Origin: Lytechinus variegatus
Taxonomy: Eukaryota; Echinodermata; Echinoidea; Temnopleuroida; Toxopneustidae
DNA: 64,000 nucleotides
Reading direction: 5' to 3'
NCBI RefSeq assembly: GCF_018143015.1
Contig: NC_054751.1
Location: 23,140,425-23,204,424, forward strand
How positions within the stretch are numbered: position 1 is the first letter of the stretch; every line of letters starts with the position of its first letter. Of this stretch, positions 1 to 11,452 are shown piece by piece. The position numbers and the translations under genes were made by a program. A model generated the notes under the pieces. That model saw nothing but the letters and a program-made list of their open reading frames with translations, was not told where the DNA came from and did no database searches.

Positions 1-1683
1 ATCAACTTCATCACGTACATATCTCATAAGCATTGAATCTCAATGGACCATATCATCGCTTGCGCTTCATAAACACATCACAGGCGTCCTGTCTTACATG
101 TACTCTAAGAGTTACTTCATAATTCGATCATGACTTGTGACTCACATCCTATCCATGCAATGTGGCATAAGCTGCTAAACCTCCATGACTTAAACCTGAA
201 AATCTCAGCCATGTGGATATAAGGAAAGTGAATTAAGAGATCATTTTCATCGAGCAATAACCGTCTTTGCTGGAATATGATCTGCAAAGCAATAGCAAAG
301 AATCTATTGCATGGATAGGTGTGTCGTCCAGTAGGCTTGTTCACCTGTTTAGGGCTATCACAGGATATTGGTCCATAACTGCAGCTATCAGCATGCTATC
401 AGCAAAGCTTCCTCAATGGGTTATCAGCTCCAGTCTATATGCAGGTTTCTTATGCAATGTATACATCAAGTACAGTGTATTCAAATAACAAATAATCCAG
501 TTGTACAAAAATACAACTCAAACTAGTACTAGAGAAGTACAGATTACCGACTGATGAGTTTTCTTAAGCTATGAAATGTGAGCGAAGTGCAACATGTGTG
601 GGTTTAAAGTTCACAAACATGTTTTTTTTCTCTCTCTTTTTTACAATGTTTCATAATTATCTATAGTTTGTAAAAGTGAACTAACCAACATTGTATATCA
701 TGATTGCATATTATTAGCTCATCTTTGAATATACCTTCAGAGATAAGTACATCATAGGGTTTTCATACTTTATGTAATGAAAGTAGCTTTGCTACTTGAT
801 TACATAATTATTGCGGTATGAATGTATTTTTGAATGTGTACGTGTACATGTAGGAACCTGGTCAGATGTGAGTAGATGACGACTTTGGATAATGTGAGAA
901 AAGGCTGCTGGATGATATTTTCTTTTTGAATCACGCTACGTATAGAACACATTAATGTTAACATATAAAAATCACTTATGATGTGATAAACAGAAAAGAC
1001 AGTTTACACAGCAAATCTACAACAAATACTCAATAATTTTGGGGGTTTTTTTACTTTTGTTCTCCCACTGCACTCAATATCACAAACTTAGCAATATGAT
1101 ACGACTACACTCTACAAAGAGGAAAACAAAAGAAGGCCAGAAGAATATCACCATTTTACCAAAGAAAACTTACTTGAAAATCAAAACTTTAAACTGTTCC
1201 TTCCTCCTCTGCAAAACCAATGGGTACTACCATCTGGGAATATGCATGCAATGCAATCAATGAAAGATATGAAATCTGTCAACCTTCTAATAACTACAGG
1301 TGACGTGCCAATAAAACAGTTTTATGAACAAATTATCTCCACAAAGCAACTGACAGTGAATCATACCTTCTCTACAAAACCTCACTAATGGAAAAGAAAG
1401 TTATACAAGGGCCTGCCAATACTCTTAAATTCTGGAATCTGGAGTACATAGACTCATTGGTCAATCCTTTCAAATCAACCATGGAATAAAATATTTTGCC
1501 AACTGACTACAAATCTTCATAAGTTATCATTTTTAATTTATTTTTTTTTTTTTTTTTTAGGGGGAGGGGTTCTTTCTTGTATTTATAATAGTACTAAACA
1601 TTTGTTGTTTTAATGAAATGAGTGCGAATTTCATATTCATAAATAAAAAGATAAAACCGATGAATTATCTAAAATCATATTCT
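1..1683. other. intergenic, nothing recognised
   Basis: AT-rich sequence with only short unsupported open frames. There is a poly-T tract near 1540-1558. I see no splice-bounded coding signal, terminal inverted repeat or RNA gene. Confidence 0.5.
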
Positions 1684-2299
1684 TAAAGGTCAAGTCCACC
1701 TCAGAAAAATGTTGATTTAAATCAATAGAGAAAAATAAGACAAGCACAATGCTGAAAATTTCATCAAAATTGGATGTAAAATAAGAAAGTTATGAGAACT
1801 TATGACATTTCAAAGTTTTGCTTATTTTCAACAAAATAGTTACATGAACGAGCCAGTTACATCCAAATGAGAGAGTCGATGACGTCACTCACTATTTCTT
1901 TTGTTTTTTATTGTTTGAATTATACAATATTTCAATTTTTACGAATTTGATGATTAGGACCTCATTGCCTGAAGCACAAAATGTTAAAATAATGGAATTC
2001 CACGTGTTCATGGAGGAACAAAACTTCATTTCACATGACAATGATGAGAAAATAAAAATATTTCATATTTCATATAATAAAATACAAAAGAAATAGTGAG
2101 TGAGTGATGTCATCAACTCTCTCATTTGGATGTAACTGGCTCGTTCATATAACTATTTTGTTGAAAATAAGCGAAACTTTAAAATGCCAAAACTTTCTTA
2201 TTTTACATCCGATTTTGATGAAATTTTCAGTGTTATGCTTGTTGAATTTTTCTCTTTTTATTCAAATCAAGTTTTTGTTGGGGTGGACTTGTAATTTAA
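1684..2299. mobile_element. foldback MITE, family 1 (copy 1, complete)
   Basis: Starts TTAAAGGTCAAGTCCACC and ends with the inverted form GGTGGACTTG...TTTAA. The two halves are long imperfect inverted copies of each other, sharing a block around AATTTCATCAAAAT and a block around ATGAACGAGCCAG. Four more copies occur in this window (11453-13992, 15958-16568, 39791-40220, 49151-49960). No transposase is encoded. The ends lie at TTAA, but a target duplication is not certain. Confidence 0.75.
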
Positions 2300-3138
2300 A
2301 TCTGACAGTGGGTTGATCCTGATTTCAAATTCTGTAAGATGTGACATCATCTGAAAGATGATACTTTAACTTGTCATACCAGACTGAAAATTGTTTAAAA
2401 TTCAATAAGACAAAGGTCATTTTCAGGGATCCCTTGACCACTGTATTGATAACTAACAACACATAGGTCTACATGACTAGTAAATGGAAAAAGATGTCAG
2501 AAAATTGCCATGATTTCACAGGAATCTACTTTTTGTTTGAAAGAGTGAAAAAAATGAAATTTGAATATGGGCATCATGGGTTATGTGAGATACATATTTT
2601 ATGCAAACTATGTTTGAAAATGGGGGAGGAAAGAAAAGCTTTATAGTTGAAACAATGCTCAAATTCAGATTCTACTGTCAACACTCTTGAGTGTATACAT
2701 TAATAAAAGGTGGTGGAACTCAAGATCCTAAACCCTGTAATGACGAGTAGTTAGTGGCAATAGATTCATCATTCAAATGATCAGTTTATAAAAGAAAATA
2801 TAAAAAGAAATTGGCATCCAGTCAGTCTGATAGTGATATACACACTTTCCAAAAAAAAAAATTAAAATGGCAACAGAGTGCTGCTCGATCAATGAATGGA
2901 ATTCCTGCATTGTACATGCCCTCCACAACATCCTATACAAAATTTGCATGGACAAGCAGGACACCATTTTATTTATTTTTTATTTTTTGTATCTGCCACG
3001 GTACCAACAACGCTTTAAAATCTGCATCCATCGAATCTAAACAAGTACATCAGATCTTCATTTTTGAGGAGCGCGATCGCACCGGCGCTCCTACATAAAA
3101 TAAGGAAAACAAAAAATCGCGCTCCTAAAAAAAAAAGC
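2300..3138. other. intergenic, nothing recognised
   Basis: No repeat ends, RNA genes or convincing coding sequence. Open frames near 2773-3098 overlap on both strands and have no family resemblance. Confidence 0.4.
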
Positions 3139-3307
3139 CTTCACCAGAGATGCCAACTTTTGGAAATCAGAATTAGGGAGGATTTGCAACCGCCACCAAA
3201 TTATGTGCGCTACGCACATCTCGAGCGCGGAGCGCTCGACCCTTGCGGCCGGGGTCCAGGGCCCGCCTTAGGGCCCTGGAAGCTCTGGGTTTCTAGATGC
3301 TCTCTGG

Positions 3308-5518
3308 TAATGTTGTAACCCGCAAGTGAAAACCCGAACCGTACCGTCCCGTATAATCCAATAATTTGCAAGCGGGACCCGCTGACCCGTCGGGTTTTAA
3401 CCCGCAAGTCAATTTATCTTTGAAAAATGAAAAACATTATTTCTGCAATCTCCACACTATACAGGCTCAAATCAGGAAAATATGTCTGCTACTACCTAGC
3501 CTAGAGTGAATTTACTTACAATTTGCAAATTCGCCTTTTATTCCGGAGAGAGAATGTTTTTTTTTGGTGACTTTGTACCACGAAATGGGTCCGCTCTGAT
3601 CTCGAAATTTAAAGCATTACGCAATTAACGCCTCGGATCGGACCTAGCGAGCCGCAGCTCAGCGCGCTAGCTAGCCCAGGCTGCCCAGCAAGGATCGGCA
3701 GACGGCAATGTTGTATCCAGGTCGGTCGACACTGCGACTCACAACAATCATAATTACAATATTCAATTCTATGGGACCTCGTCTATAAAGTAATCAAAAT
3801 TGCAATAAATACCTGGATAATGATAAAGTCAATTTTTTCTTCTCGTTTATCTCCGTTTATCTCTATATTATTTCCTTCTGTTTTTGTATTTCATTCGATA
3901 ATATGGCCGCTAAAACTCGATGTTCAGTTTCCCGTCGCCCGCGTTATGAAATTTGGCCCGCGTTTGAAAATCAAATTCTGAAAATAAACTATTTGGATAT
4001 CTAGATTCAAAACTGATTTAAAACATTAATATAAGCTTTTCAGTAAGACAATTACTTGTATATCTTGTAAATACCTGCAAATCTTTTCTTTCTTTCTTTT
4101 TTTGTGAATGGAATGACGCTGCATGCTCAACCATAGCTCGAGGGATGTTCGTGCAGGCTCCACTCAACAACCGTAGAAGTGGTGGAGCCTGCACGAACAT
4201 CGCTCGAGGTATGGTTGAGCTACCTCAATAAATCCCAAAGTCTAGTAACCTCGCGTTGGTGAGTTATCATACGGCCTAGTACTCATCCAAAATAACTTAT
4301 CTTATTTGCTAATTATAACTTTAAAATCATTTGTTTTATTTTTCCAGGGGATGAGTTAAATATCAGACAAAAAAAATCATCAAAGCTCAATCTGTTACAA
4401 GGCCGACGGGAGACTCACCCACGTACGCATTGGCGCTTGTGCTAGCTAGTCTAGCTCTGTCTCTCTGCCAGAGCTCTGGGGGACAATTCGCTCTGTAAAG
4501 GCCTCAATGATGGTGATTTTCTGCTTCAGACAGAGTTTATATTTCGGGTATATTTTTCAAAACTGCCAACGAAGTTTGATAATTTCTTCATTGTCATGTA
4601 TATTTAAGTTATTAATGAGTTCATTCTCACCAAATTTAGACTCCCCCATAGAGAAATACAATTTTCGTGGAGATCTGCGTTTTCAAAGAACTTCAGGAAA
4701 AGTAAGGGTATGTGGGCCTTTATTACATGGCCAAGTACTGGAATTAGATGGAGTAAAAATTAGATATCAAATTCATTTATATCAAGTTCAACTCACAGTC
4801 TCACCCACACAAACACACCCACATCCAAGATTCTAGGCATGAAAAAAACTTTAAAAATCATACAATATTAAACAACAAGTAATAATTAATTTAATAAGTG
4901 AACAGGTATTCCTCAAAATACAAAAACGTAGCATTTGAAAAGAGCTCCTGAAATATTGCAAAAAAAAATGAAAATGGAGCCCCCCCCAAAAAATGATTAA
5001 TTTTTCCCTGGCTTCAAGTTCCACAGAATAAAGTGCGTTAAAATGTTACAAAAGGTCAAACTTTCATCTTCTGAAAAATAATGAATAATGAAATCGGTTC
5101 CTCATTATGAGCTGGAAAAAATGGGACGGGAAACTCAACATCGAGTTTCATTGGCCCATGCGGTTGCTTTTGACTGCGCTGCATGCACGCACTGGCGCTG
5201 GCCTTTGAAAGAGAGCAACTCGATGCATTGCATGTTGAACTGTCTCAGACTCAGTCCTGTTCACTATTCACAAGACAAAAATACGCCGGCATTTTTAAAA
5301 GGAAATATCTACGTCTCTAAAAGAATCTGCCACGTAAGAAGCACATGATCTTAACTCAATTTTCACTGTGAATGTTTTTATTATGCGTCGTTTATTCTCC
5401 CTTTTTTTCGCATGACGGTTTACGGGTTTGAGAATGAACTCGGCCCGGCCCGCAACCCGCGATCGGAGGCATACCGGCAGGTTAACCCGTACCGCAACGG
5501 GTGCGGGTTACAACATTA
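3308..5518. mobile_element. nested hAT-like TIR element with 8-bp target duplication
   Basis: Ends TAATGTTGTAACCCGC and GCGGGTTACAACATTA are perfect inverted repeats. CTCTCTGG flanks both sides (3300-3307 and 5519-5526), an exact 8-bp target duplication typical of hAT elements. Length is 2.2 kb. The subterminal regions are rich in ACCCG / CGGGT words. No intact transposase was seen. It interrupts the 3145-6420 element and so is younger. Confidence 0.75.
4125..4220. repeat. near-perfect 96-nt hairpin inside the nested element
   Basis: Arms of about 39 nt beginning GCTCAACCATA and ending TATGGTTGAGC pair with only two mismatches, around an approximately 18-nt loop. The shape resembles a precursor microRNA or a small foldback insertion. 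No expression evidence is available from sequence. Confidence 0.7.
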
Positions 5519-5799
5519 CTCTCTGGTGCAATCTGACCCTTATTTTGGGGCATTTCACATGTTTTGAAATAAACATTGTTCCCACTTTTTTAACATTAAA
5601 AATATCAAATATGCATTTTCACATTGTAAATAAAAAATGAGGGGACAAAAGAAGTACCTGTTCAACAATAATAATAAGGATGAATTATCACTATCGGCTA
5701 TAGGCAGGTTATGTTCCACTATAAATCCAGTAAAGAAAAGCTCAGCGCTGGTCCCTTGCTTGGTAAAATAAAGACAACAGGGTACTAGTGGAGCTCGAA

Positions 5800-6028
5800 G
5801 ATCTTGTCATCGCAATGTCCGTAGGCCATTCCGTTTGCTCCTGAACGAAAGTGCTTCCGAATTATCATCACGACCTCCCTGCTAAACTGATATGTCCACG
5901 CTGCAAATTGCGCAAAATGCATGGTAAATTCCTCTTTCCGACTTCCGAACACACAGGTACTGGAGACTGTATTCAGTCTTATACTTCTGAGACCATTTCT
6001 TGGTCTTCTTTTGTTGATTTTCCGCCAT
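5800..6028 (-). pseudogene. relic of a BED/zinc-finger N-terminus of a hAT-type transposase
   Basis: Reading minus from an ATG at 6028 gives a Lys-rich start, then KWSQKYKTEYSL, then C-x2-C (AFCAIC), then an in-frame stop, then GGRDD. Removing one base downstream would give DIRKHF. The order Trp/Tyr block, CxxC, GG, D, H matches the N-terminal finger of ZBED/hAT transposases as I know them. With one stop and one apparent frameshift in about 75 codons it is dead. Its position inside TIRs of hAT type supports the call. It could instead be another C2H2-like transposon finger. Confidence 0.5.
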
Positions 6029-6426
6029 TTCGTGTCAATATCAACCCATCAATACGCCGGAATCAAACACCGATATTCCACCGCACGACTCGACAAATCC
6101 AGTGGCCGCGAGCGCACACGCCTCGCGAAGCTAGCCGGGCCTACCGGCCTGGTGCACAGTGGATTCCCGTTGGGCATATCACATGCACCAGCTTTTCGCT
6201 GCTCCTTATTTGTCTACTTTTCACACAGAATTTAGTAGCAGCGAACGTAATGGAGTTACTACATGCTAAAGTTAGCAGACGATACATGTCCTTCCAATCC
6301 AATTTGATCAATGCGAAAAAAATCGTAATTTCGGGAGGATAAGGATGGTAATCGTAAGGGCGGGAGTTGGGATGAATTTTCGGGAGCCTCCCGATGAAAT
6401 CGGGAGGGTTGGCATCTCTGCTTCAC

Positions 6427-7269
6427 CCTCGCGAATTCATGCGATGTTTTGAAATCAGCAGCGAATTATTAATACGTGTGAAGAGCTCCATGTTGGCTCT
6501 AAATCACCAATTTTGAGACTGATAGAAGCATGTAATAGAATAGACAGGAATAACCGTCGTTACTGGGATTTATTTAATAATTTCCAACATTTTACTATCA
6601 TTCACCAAAGGTAGTGTGTTAGTGCGAGCCTGCATGTGTAACCATTTCTTCCAATTCGGGAGACCGGGTTGTGCCTAGATTTTTATTTCTTTTTTAAAAT
6701 TCTAAATGACATTATATTATCTTGAATTATTATTTTACAAATATCAAAATTTATTCCGTAATTATAAACAATTAGCAGTATTTAACAAATTCTTTATAAT
6801 AACGTAATAAATTTTAATATTTGTAAAATAATCATTTTCATCGATAAATGGTTTTTCAAAACGGCGTCGTTAGCCGGAAGTACGTCATACATGTACATAT
6901 GCGGTTCAAGGGTCGACACTATTGTATTTCTGTTGTTTACATGTGGATCGAGGGGTCTACGCGGCATCAGTGAGGTAAGAAATCTTCTTTTTTTAAAACA
7001 TTTTTTAAAACCATCCTACGCATTAGGAGTAGAAATTAATAAAATTAACGTATTTTGAGCGATCACATTATGAAAAGATGGATTTCCTAGGGAAATCCAT
7101 CCTTATTATTGTTCTTCGCTTAAGACACTAAAAGTATGACTACAGTGTCAAGACGTCAATGATGAAGAAGCATATGACAGCTTATAAAAAACATCATCAT
7201 TACATCCTCAAGACTAGCGTGAGCCCGAGGTACCGGCATAAAGTCAAAATGTTTTGTTATTAAATGTTA
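6427..7269. other. intergenic with an AT-rich hairpin
   Basis: Contains an inverted repeat at about 6728-6828 (ATTATTTTACAAATAT... with its complement ATATTTGTAAAATAAT) and a short palindrome near 7080-7104 built on GGATTTCC / GGAAATCC. No genes recognised. Confidence 0.45.
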
Positions 7270-8529
7270 GGATGGGGGGTCGGGTGTCCGGACACTTTAT
7301 ATTTTTGGAGCCTTCTTTTTTGTCTTTGGATAACACTAAAAATAAGAATTTATTAGTTGTAATCATCTTCTATTTTGTTCTTTATAATATTTCCTAACAT
7401 TTTGTACTAAAAAAAGATGAAAACTCGCTTGTAAATTTTTCCAAATGACTTTCTAAAATTGATCGTCCGGACACACAACAACTGGGTATATGGTTGGAAC
7501 TACCCCTTATCGACCACCTAATCTTCTAAGCATCGTATCTGCGAAAATATTCATCAATTTTACCCAGTTTTCGTCTCATTTTGTGCAGAAAATTGAGCAG
7601 ATCAGATTCCCATGTTTCGCACGGTGACTCCGATTCCATCCGCGTATATATTGACCAACAACGAATACGACGATTTTACATTTGCTCATTTGCACCCATC
7701 TTTTGAAACCGACCACCCGCGATACACTTAGTTTATGGCCGATTCTTGTCGCAGTGGCGAAATATTTTGACTCTTCCAAATCAGTTTTATGTCAACATGC
7801 TAAATGATCGTCTCACTACTTCCATTGCGAGCTCCGGCACATGATTCGACATTGACGACGGATATTTGTACTAAAGCTGTTTCCTATCGGATTTCTTGGT
7901 TTTTCAGTGGGGTTTGGGTCTGGTCAATACAATTTTGATTAATTCTACTAAATTTTTACTTTTTGTTGCTTCTTTTTTTCTCGTAAAATCGATTACCATT
8001 TCTATGGACACTGCGCCTACTCTCCCGCGCGTATTGTTTGTAATACGCAATAATTTTAACGCGCACAAGGTGGTCGGTTTCAAAAGAGGTGGTCGATATG
8101 TGGTTGTCTCACCATATACCCAGTTGTTGTGTGTCCGGACGGGTTAGAGAACAATAGGAAACAAGATGGCGGCGTAAACATCGGGCAAGTCTCTTCCGTT
8201 TTTTCACAATATTTTTCTCATTTTTTTAATGAATTTTTGTTAAAAAATAACGAGAGCATAAAAATGTCGGAAATGAAGTTTTATCCCATGTATACCCAGT
8301 TGTTGTGTGTCCGGACAGGTTGTGTGTACAGACGATCAATTTTAGAAAGTCATTTGGAAAAATTTACAAGCGAAGTTTCATCAATATTTTGTACAAAATG
8401 TTAGGAAAAATTATAAAGAACAAAATAGAAAATGATTACCAGTATTGAATTCATACTTTTAGTGTAATCCAAAGACAAAAAAGAAGGCTTCAAAAAGATA
8501 AAGTGTCCGGACACCCGACCCCCCCATCC
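7270..8529. mobile_element. 1.26-kb TIR element rich in GTCCGGACAC palindromes
   Basis: Ends GGATGGGGGGTCGGG and CCCGACCCCCCCATCC are inverted, flanked on both sides by TA (7268-7269; 8530-8531). The terminal repeats extend imperfectly for over 200 bp. The 10-bp palindrome or part of it (GTCCGGAC) recurs near 7287, 7464, 8131, 8308 and 8502, often next to ACAACTGGGTAT. No transposase ORF is present, so it is non-autonomous. TA duplication fits Tc1/mariner-type or related elements. Confidence 0.7.
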
Positions 8530-8531
8530 TA

Positions 8532-8944
8532 CTTGTTAGTGTGCAATGATGCAGTTTGTCTTTGAAACAAGACTTATCAATATCATCAAGACTTCAAGTT
8601 AAAGGAAATCAATTAATACCGTCTTATAAATTAATCTGATTTAATTTAATTTGAAATTAACTTCGATGTGATATGCCTGATGTGATGGGGAATTGTGCGC
8701 ACTCAGTCACAGGCACCGGCAGGAATCGGCCTTCAACAGTCAACAGGAGCTGCCGCGCCTCGGGCCTGTGCGAAGACGCGGGGCATGGCAGAAGGACGCC
8801 GCCCAACCGGCCCGATACGTCTAACGGAACTGCCCTGATAGCATTTTCTACTCACCATACACGCAACTCATTCATTCAGATTCAGTGCACATCTCATTAT
8901 TCCGAACCCGACCCACACGTCATCGCTCTTGGAAATAAACAGTA
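8532..8944. other. unrecognised, locally GC-rich
   Basis: The stretch 8690-8840 is much more GC-rich than its surroundings. No exon, repeat end or RNA recognised. Confidence 0.3.
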
Positions 8945-9444
8945 NNNNNNNNNNNNNNNNNNNNNNNNNNNNNNNNNNNNNNNNNNNNNNNNNNNNNNNN
9001 NNNNNNNNNNNNNNNNNNNNNNNNNNNNNNNNNNNNNNNNNNNNNNNNNNNNNNNNNNNNNNNNNNNNNNNNNNNNNNNNNNNNNNNNNNNNNNNNNNNN
9101 NNNNNNNNNNNNNNNNNNNNNNNNNNNNNNNNNNNNNNNNNNNNNNNNNNNNNNNNNNNNNNNNNNNNNNNNNNNNNNNNNNNNNNNNNNNNNNNNNNNN
9201 NNNNNNNNNNNNNNNNNNNNNNNNNNNNNNNNNNNNNNNNNNNNNNNNNNNNNNNNNNNNNNNNNNNNNNNNNNNNNNNNNNNNNNNNNNNNNNNNNNNN
9301 NNNNNNNNNNNNNNNNNNNNNNNNNNNNNNNNNNNNNNNNNNNNNNNNNNNNNNNNNNNNNNNNNNNNNNNNNNNNNNNNNNNNNNNNNNNNNNNNNNNN
9401 NNNNNNNNNNNNNNNNNNNNNNNNNNNNNNNNNNNNNNNNNNNN
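8945..9444. other. assembly gap (500 N)
   Basis: Exactly 500 Ns, so probably a placeholder of unknown true length. It removes the 3' end of terminal exon A. Confidence 0.99.
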
Positions 9445-9822
9445 CCCATTTTCGTTTCCAGCTGTACCAGGTCTGCTTCCATGTCATGATCGAAACAAAC
9501 GAACTCAGTACGTTTGTAGCCATGATAGGATGACATGTAGGTAACCACTGTACTCCAGGCGCCACTGTCAGAAGGGCACTCGTTCCGCGCAGGATCATCA
9601 ATTTGGTAGATCGTCCTGAGGGCGCCCTACAGACTGCACATTTTGGTGTGTGGTCGTGGATACCTTGGAGACGACCGATGGCGTTGCTGGTCTGATATTC
9701 GGCAGAGTACAGCAGACCACGACTTCCACCAGACTGATGTTCATCATAAATTGGGTCAGGTGGCATACACAGATAGTTAGAACCACTTCCAGTATGTTGG
9801 TAGTGAGCTCCTGCTGCAGTAC
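9445..9822 (-). pseudogene. copy A terminal exon (partial, frameshifted)
   Basis: Aligns to terminal exons B and C from the acceptor (TTTGTAG before 9822). The frame is intact through the KCAVCRAPSGRS block. Single-base losses then occur near 9592, 9566 and 9472, and a one-base gain near 9530-9540. The Cys-rich C-terminus is missing in the N gap. Confidence 0.75.
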
Positions 9823-10303
9823 CTACAAATTGCGCACACAACAATTATGCTTGTAAGTACAGTTCAGCAGAGGATTATATGCTATTCGATTGTCTACTTA
9901 CTGTCTCTCGGCCAATGCCACATTATATAACCTTCTTAGTATTCTCTTCACTTACATATATAACAAATTAACTTTACATTGTTGTTGTTAATCTCTGTTG
10001 AAATATTGTGACTGCGTGTTGTGCCCCTATTTTTTTTTGGGGGGGGGCGACTCATTACGCTATACTGATCATTATTATCATCATTATTATTATGTTACTT
10101 ATATATTCTAATTTCCATATTTTTTTATAAATATTATTATATTTGTTGCCATATTGCTTTTAACTCTGTTGTAAAATATAGTTACTGTTTCACCCTACCC
10201 CCCCCCCCCCCATCGCACGGCTTTGAGTCTACTGAACTGCGTGAATGAATGAAATTGACTAAAAGGTAATAAATAGAACGTATTTTTGAAAATGTTTTCT
10301 TAC

Positions 10304-10453
10304 CAGCATAAACCAGTTCTGATCCATCAACACAAACATCTCTACCCCATCTTATATACACAGCTCCACTACTATTGACATTGATTACTGTATTACCACC
10401 ACTCGTGTTTTCACTGCTACCATCGTTCGTTTGGTCTACAGGACTCGGCATTC
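10304..10453 (-). pseudogene. copy A exon 3 (open, 150 nt)
   Basis: Open and splice-competent: acceptor CTTCAG before 10453 and donor GTAAGA after 10304. It encodes the conserved block with AVYIRWGRDVCVDGSELVY, nearly identical to B and C. Confidence 0.8.
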
Positions 10454-10485
10454 CTGAAGAGGGGGAACAAAGGTTTTGATATAAT

Positions 10486-10493
<8 letters not shown>

Positions 10494-10547
<54 letters not shown>

Positions 10548-10745
10548 ATATATATGTCTATCTGACGGTCAATCGGATCTGGCCCGCCCTAACCATTAAC
10601 CCATCTCTGTGGTCTAGTGGTTAAGGCACCGGCGTTCAAAGCTGGGGGCCCGGGTTCGATTCCCGGCAGAGACATTTTTTCGGCATCACCAATTTTTCCA
10701 AAGGGTAGATAGCTCTGGGGAACCTTTCTACCCTTGGGAAAATTG
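10494..10745 (+). repeat. TA microsatellite followed by a tRNA-derived SINE
   Basis: A (TA)n run occupies about 10494-10556. It is followed by a SINE whose head is tRNA-like: GTGGTCTAGTGGTTAAGG (A box) and GGGTTCGATTCCCGG (B box) at 10610-10670, closest in pattern to tRNA-Glu. The body runs on through TTTTTCGGCATCACC to about 10745. The cloverleaf is imperfect (acceptor 5' base mismatched), so this is a repeat, not a tRNA gene. Confidence 0.7.
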
Positions 10746-10889
10746 GTGAGGCCGAAAAAATACAAGATTCCAAATACTGGACAAAGGAAAACTGGACAAG
10801 AATACTGGACAAGATTCCAAATACTGGACAAAGAAAAACCTTATGATTAAGATGACGATGTATAAGACATCTTCGAAGAAGCAGAGTGA

Positions 10890-11360
10890 CCCACATAAGG
10901 AATGTTAAAGTCTATGATGAAAAAGTTCAGAAAATGAAGAAAGTATAATGGCTTGTGTCGTGTAATTCGAAATTACCCTTCATCGATTGAGAAAATAACA
11001 ATGTCGGATCGGTCGCATCTATACCCGGCGCGGCCGGGGGCAGAGTGACTTTCCTCGCTCTCTCGGTTATGACTGTAACCATGGGCAACAGTTTGGGGAC
11101 AGGGGCACCCTTTCACACATAAGGAATGTTAAAGTCTTTGATGAAAAAGTTCAGAAAATGAAGAAAGTATAAAGGCTTGTGTCGTGTAATTCGAAATTAC
11201 CCTTCATCAATTGAGAAAATAACAATGTCGCATTTATACCCGGGGGCAGAATGACTTTCCTCGCTCTCTCGGTTATGACTGTAACCATGGGCAACAGTTT
11301 GGGGACAGGGCACCCTTTCACACATAAGGAATGTCGCATTTATACCCGGGGGCCAGTCAA
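10890..11360. repeat. tandem repeat, about 210-bp unit
   Basis: Two full units and part of a third, each starting AAGGAATGT and containing CTCGCTCTCTCGGTTATGAC and AACCATGGGCAACAG. Single copies sit at the same relative place in gene B (35330-35540) and gene C (50030-50220), so the doubling is specific to copy A. Confidence 0.7.
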
Positions 11361-11452
11361 ATATATTGCTCTTAACATGCGTGACCAAAAAAAACCGGGT
11401 TTAAATTGGGGTGTTTTTTCAGTTTCGGAAGCGGGCCGCACGTGCACTCGTT

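Larger units (their letters stand above)
3145..6420. mobile_element. hAT-like DNA transposon, decayed, hosting a second element
   Basis: Terminal inverted repeats CAGAGATGCCAAC (left) and GTTGGCATCTCTG (right). CTTCAC sits immediately outside both ends (3139-3144 and 6421-6426), a likely target duplication. A BED-finger-like relic on the minus strand (5800-6028) suggests it once encoded a hAT transposase. A second TIR element (3308-5518) is inserted in it. The hAT assignment rests on end sequence and finger pattern only; hAT duplications are usually 8 bp, so 6 bp is slightly short. Confidence 0.65.

Noticed and set aside
2104..2316. Recurring frames starting MMSSTLSFGCNWLVHITILL (also 13796, 15893 minus, 16373)
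   Set aside because: The same foldback MITE translated at every copy; terminates within the element and has no coding constraint visible.
5851..6342. 163-codon plus-strand frame
   Set aside because: Lies opposite the BED-like transposase relic, has no recognisable features and is probably a shadow.
7080..7104. NF-kappaB-like palindrome GGAAATCC
   Set aside because: Short, isolated and in intergenic sequence without a nearby promoter.
8673..9844. Long open frames across the N gap
   Set aside because: They are open only because 500 Ns carry no stops; flanks do not form one protein.
10606..10680. tRNA gene candidates (also near 34350, 34765, 43870, 49615)
   Set aside because: A and B boxes are good, but stems have mismatches, bodies and tails continue as dispersed repeats, and several show target duplications: SINEs.
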